Under the pieces are notes generated by a model, which did no database searches, was not told the origin of the DNA, and saw only the letters and a program-made list of their open reading frames with translations. A program made the position numbers and the translations under genes. This document shows, one piece after another, positions 5,359-6,316 of a stretch of DNA of 6,316 nt. The DNA comes from Bacteroidales bacterium (lineage in GTDB: Bacteria > Bacteroidota > Bacteroidia > Bacteroidales > GCA-2748055), in the NCBI GenBank assembly GCA_029934875.1, contig JAOZLK010000284.1, positions 1 through 6,316 on the forward strand, given 5' to 3'. Numbering within the stretch: the first letter of the stretch is position 1; every line of letters starts with the position of its first letter.

Positions 5359-6316
5359 ATGATACGGGATATTGATATTTTCGCTTTAATTGACCATGAG
5401 CACAACCGTCAGAAGAGGGGGATCGAGCTTATAGCCTCTGAAAACTTTGTGAGCAAGCAGGTGATGGACGCCATGGGCTCCTGTCTCACCAATAAATATG
5501 CAGAAGGATACCCTGGTCATCGATATTATGGAGGATGTGAGGTAGTTGACGAGGTTGAACAGATAGCCATAGATCGCCTTTGCAGGATCTACGGTGCCGA
5601 GTATGCCAATGTGCAGCCACACTCCGGAGCCCAGGCCAATATGGCCGTATTTATGGCTGTTATGAATCCGGGCGATACCTTTATGGGTCTTGACCTTTCC
5701 CACGGAGGTCACCTCTCACACGGATCTCCGGTAAACAGTTCAGGTATTTTGTACCGTGCAGTGTCCTATGGACTGGATGAGAAGACCGGCAGGGTTGATT
5801 ATGATGCTATGGAGAGCCTGGCATTAAAGGAAAAACCCAAAATGATCGTAGGAGGAGCCTCTGCCTATTCCAGGGAGTGGGACTATGCAAGGATGCGCGA
5901 CATTGCAGACAAAATCGGTGCGATTTTCATGGTAGATATGGCACACCCGGCAGGATTGATCGCGGCAGGTATACTGGACAATCCCCTGAAACATGCCCAT
6001 ATTGTCACCTCCACCACTCATAAGACGCTTCGTGGACCAAGGGGGGGGATCATCCTTCTTGGAAAAGATTTTGAGAACCCCTTTGGAAAAAAGACCAAGA
6101 AGGGGGTAGTCAGGAAAATGTCTTCCCTGCTCAATTCTGCAGTATTCCCGGGGATCCAGGGTGGACCGCTGGAACACATCATTGCCGCCAAGGCAGTCTC
6201 TTTTGGCGAAGCCCTTACAGATGACTTCAAGGCTTATCAGAAACAGGTGAAGAAAAATGCAAAAGTAATGGCAGAAGCCTTTTTAAAAAATGGCTACAAG
6301 GTGGTTTCGGATGGTA
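5359..6316 (+). CDS. glyA: Serine hydroxymethyltransferase, 3' end outside window
   Basis: Cytosolic PLP enzyme that interconverts serine and glycine while loading a one-carbon unit on tetrahydrofolate. From the ATG at 5359, 319 complete codons are present out of roughly 420-430 usual for the family. Recognisable segments: [12 protein letters not shown] (21-32); [20 protein letters not shown] (45-64); [11 protein letters not shown] (84-94); [22 protein letters not shown] (Asp193 and His196, the PLP-ring contacts); and the PLP-lysine signature [17 protein letters not shown] with Lys222. FPGIQGGP follows later. The sequence resembles the Bacteroides GlyA type, including PHSGAQAN and SAYSREWDY. 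The start has no Shine-Dalgarno, only an A/T-rich leader. It is divergent from the permease and has no visible functional tie to the glycerol operon. The missing C-terminus is the window edge, not a truncation. A run of eight G sits within the signature motif at 6041-6048. Confidence 0.97.
   Translation, partial: MIRDIDIFALIDHEHNRQKRGIELIASENFVSKQVMDAMGSCLTNKYAEGYPGHRYYGGCEVVDEVEQIAIDRLCRIYGAEYANVQPHSGAQANMAVFMAVMNPGDTFMGLDLSHGGHLSHGSPVNSSGILYRAVSYGLDEKTGRVDYDAMESLALKEKPKMIVGGASAYSREWDYARMRDIADKIGAIFMVDMAHPAGLIAAGILDNPLKHAHIVTSTTHKTLRGPRGGIILLGKDFENPFGKKTKKGVVRKMSSLLNSAVFPGIQGGPLEHIIAAKAVSFGEALTDDFKAYQKQVKKNAKVMAEAFLKNGYKVVSDG

Noticed and set aside
5386..6230. Minus-strand open frames in the last 900 bases
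   Set aside because: They lie opposite glyA, which is open without interruption from 5359 to the window end and has all its signature motifs.

Overview
The window reads as chromosomal DNA of a member of the Bacteroidota, probably near the Bacteroidales/Marinilabiliales. Four things suggest this. No start codon has a Shine-Dalgarno sequence in front of it. The serine hydroxymethyltransferase closely resembles the Bacteroides type. The large two-FtsX-domain permease is of a kind abundant in this phylum. An exact match to the Bacteroidota -7 promoter consensus TAnnTTTG lies upstream of glyA. This placement rests on pattern recognition, not on a search.

Layout. 1-474 (+) is the C-terminal part of glycerol-3-phosphate dehydrogenase (glpD), cut by the window edge. 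512-2005 (+) is glycerol kinase (glpK) and 2025-2774 (+) is the glycerol facilitator (glpF). These three form a compact glycerol-use operon: GlpF admits glycerol, GlpK phosphorylates it, and GlpD oxidises glycerol 3-phosphate to dihydroxyacetone phosphate and passes electrons to the quinone pool. 2876-5251 (-) is a MacB/FtsX-type ABC transporter permease that converges on glpF. 5359-6316 (+) is the first three quarters of serine hydroxymethyltransferase (glyA), divergent from the permease and cut by the right edge. It has no annotated stop in the window because it runs off the end.

The genes are conventional. The unusual material lies between them. Both the glpD/glpK spacer (461-509) and the glpF/permease spacer (2766-2875) consist almost entirely of degenerate 7-bp tandem repeats, of two unrelated sequence families (CCAATTA-like, and AGTACTC/TACTGAG-like). 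Each array begins inside the 3' end of the upstream glp gene and supplies its stop codon. The second array fills the whole space between two convergent stop codons. It has a left arm in one orientation and a longer right arm in the other, so it can fold into a hairpin, and its right arm has evolved into a 21-bp higher-order tandem repeat. In the first array, removing just the heptamer that carries the glpD stop would join glpD and glpK into one open reading frame.

No RNA gene, CRISPR array, insertion sequence or defence system is visible.
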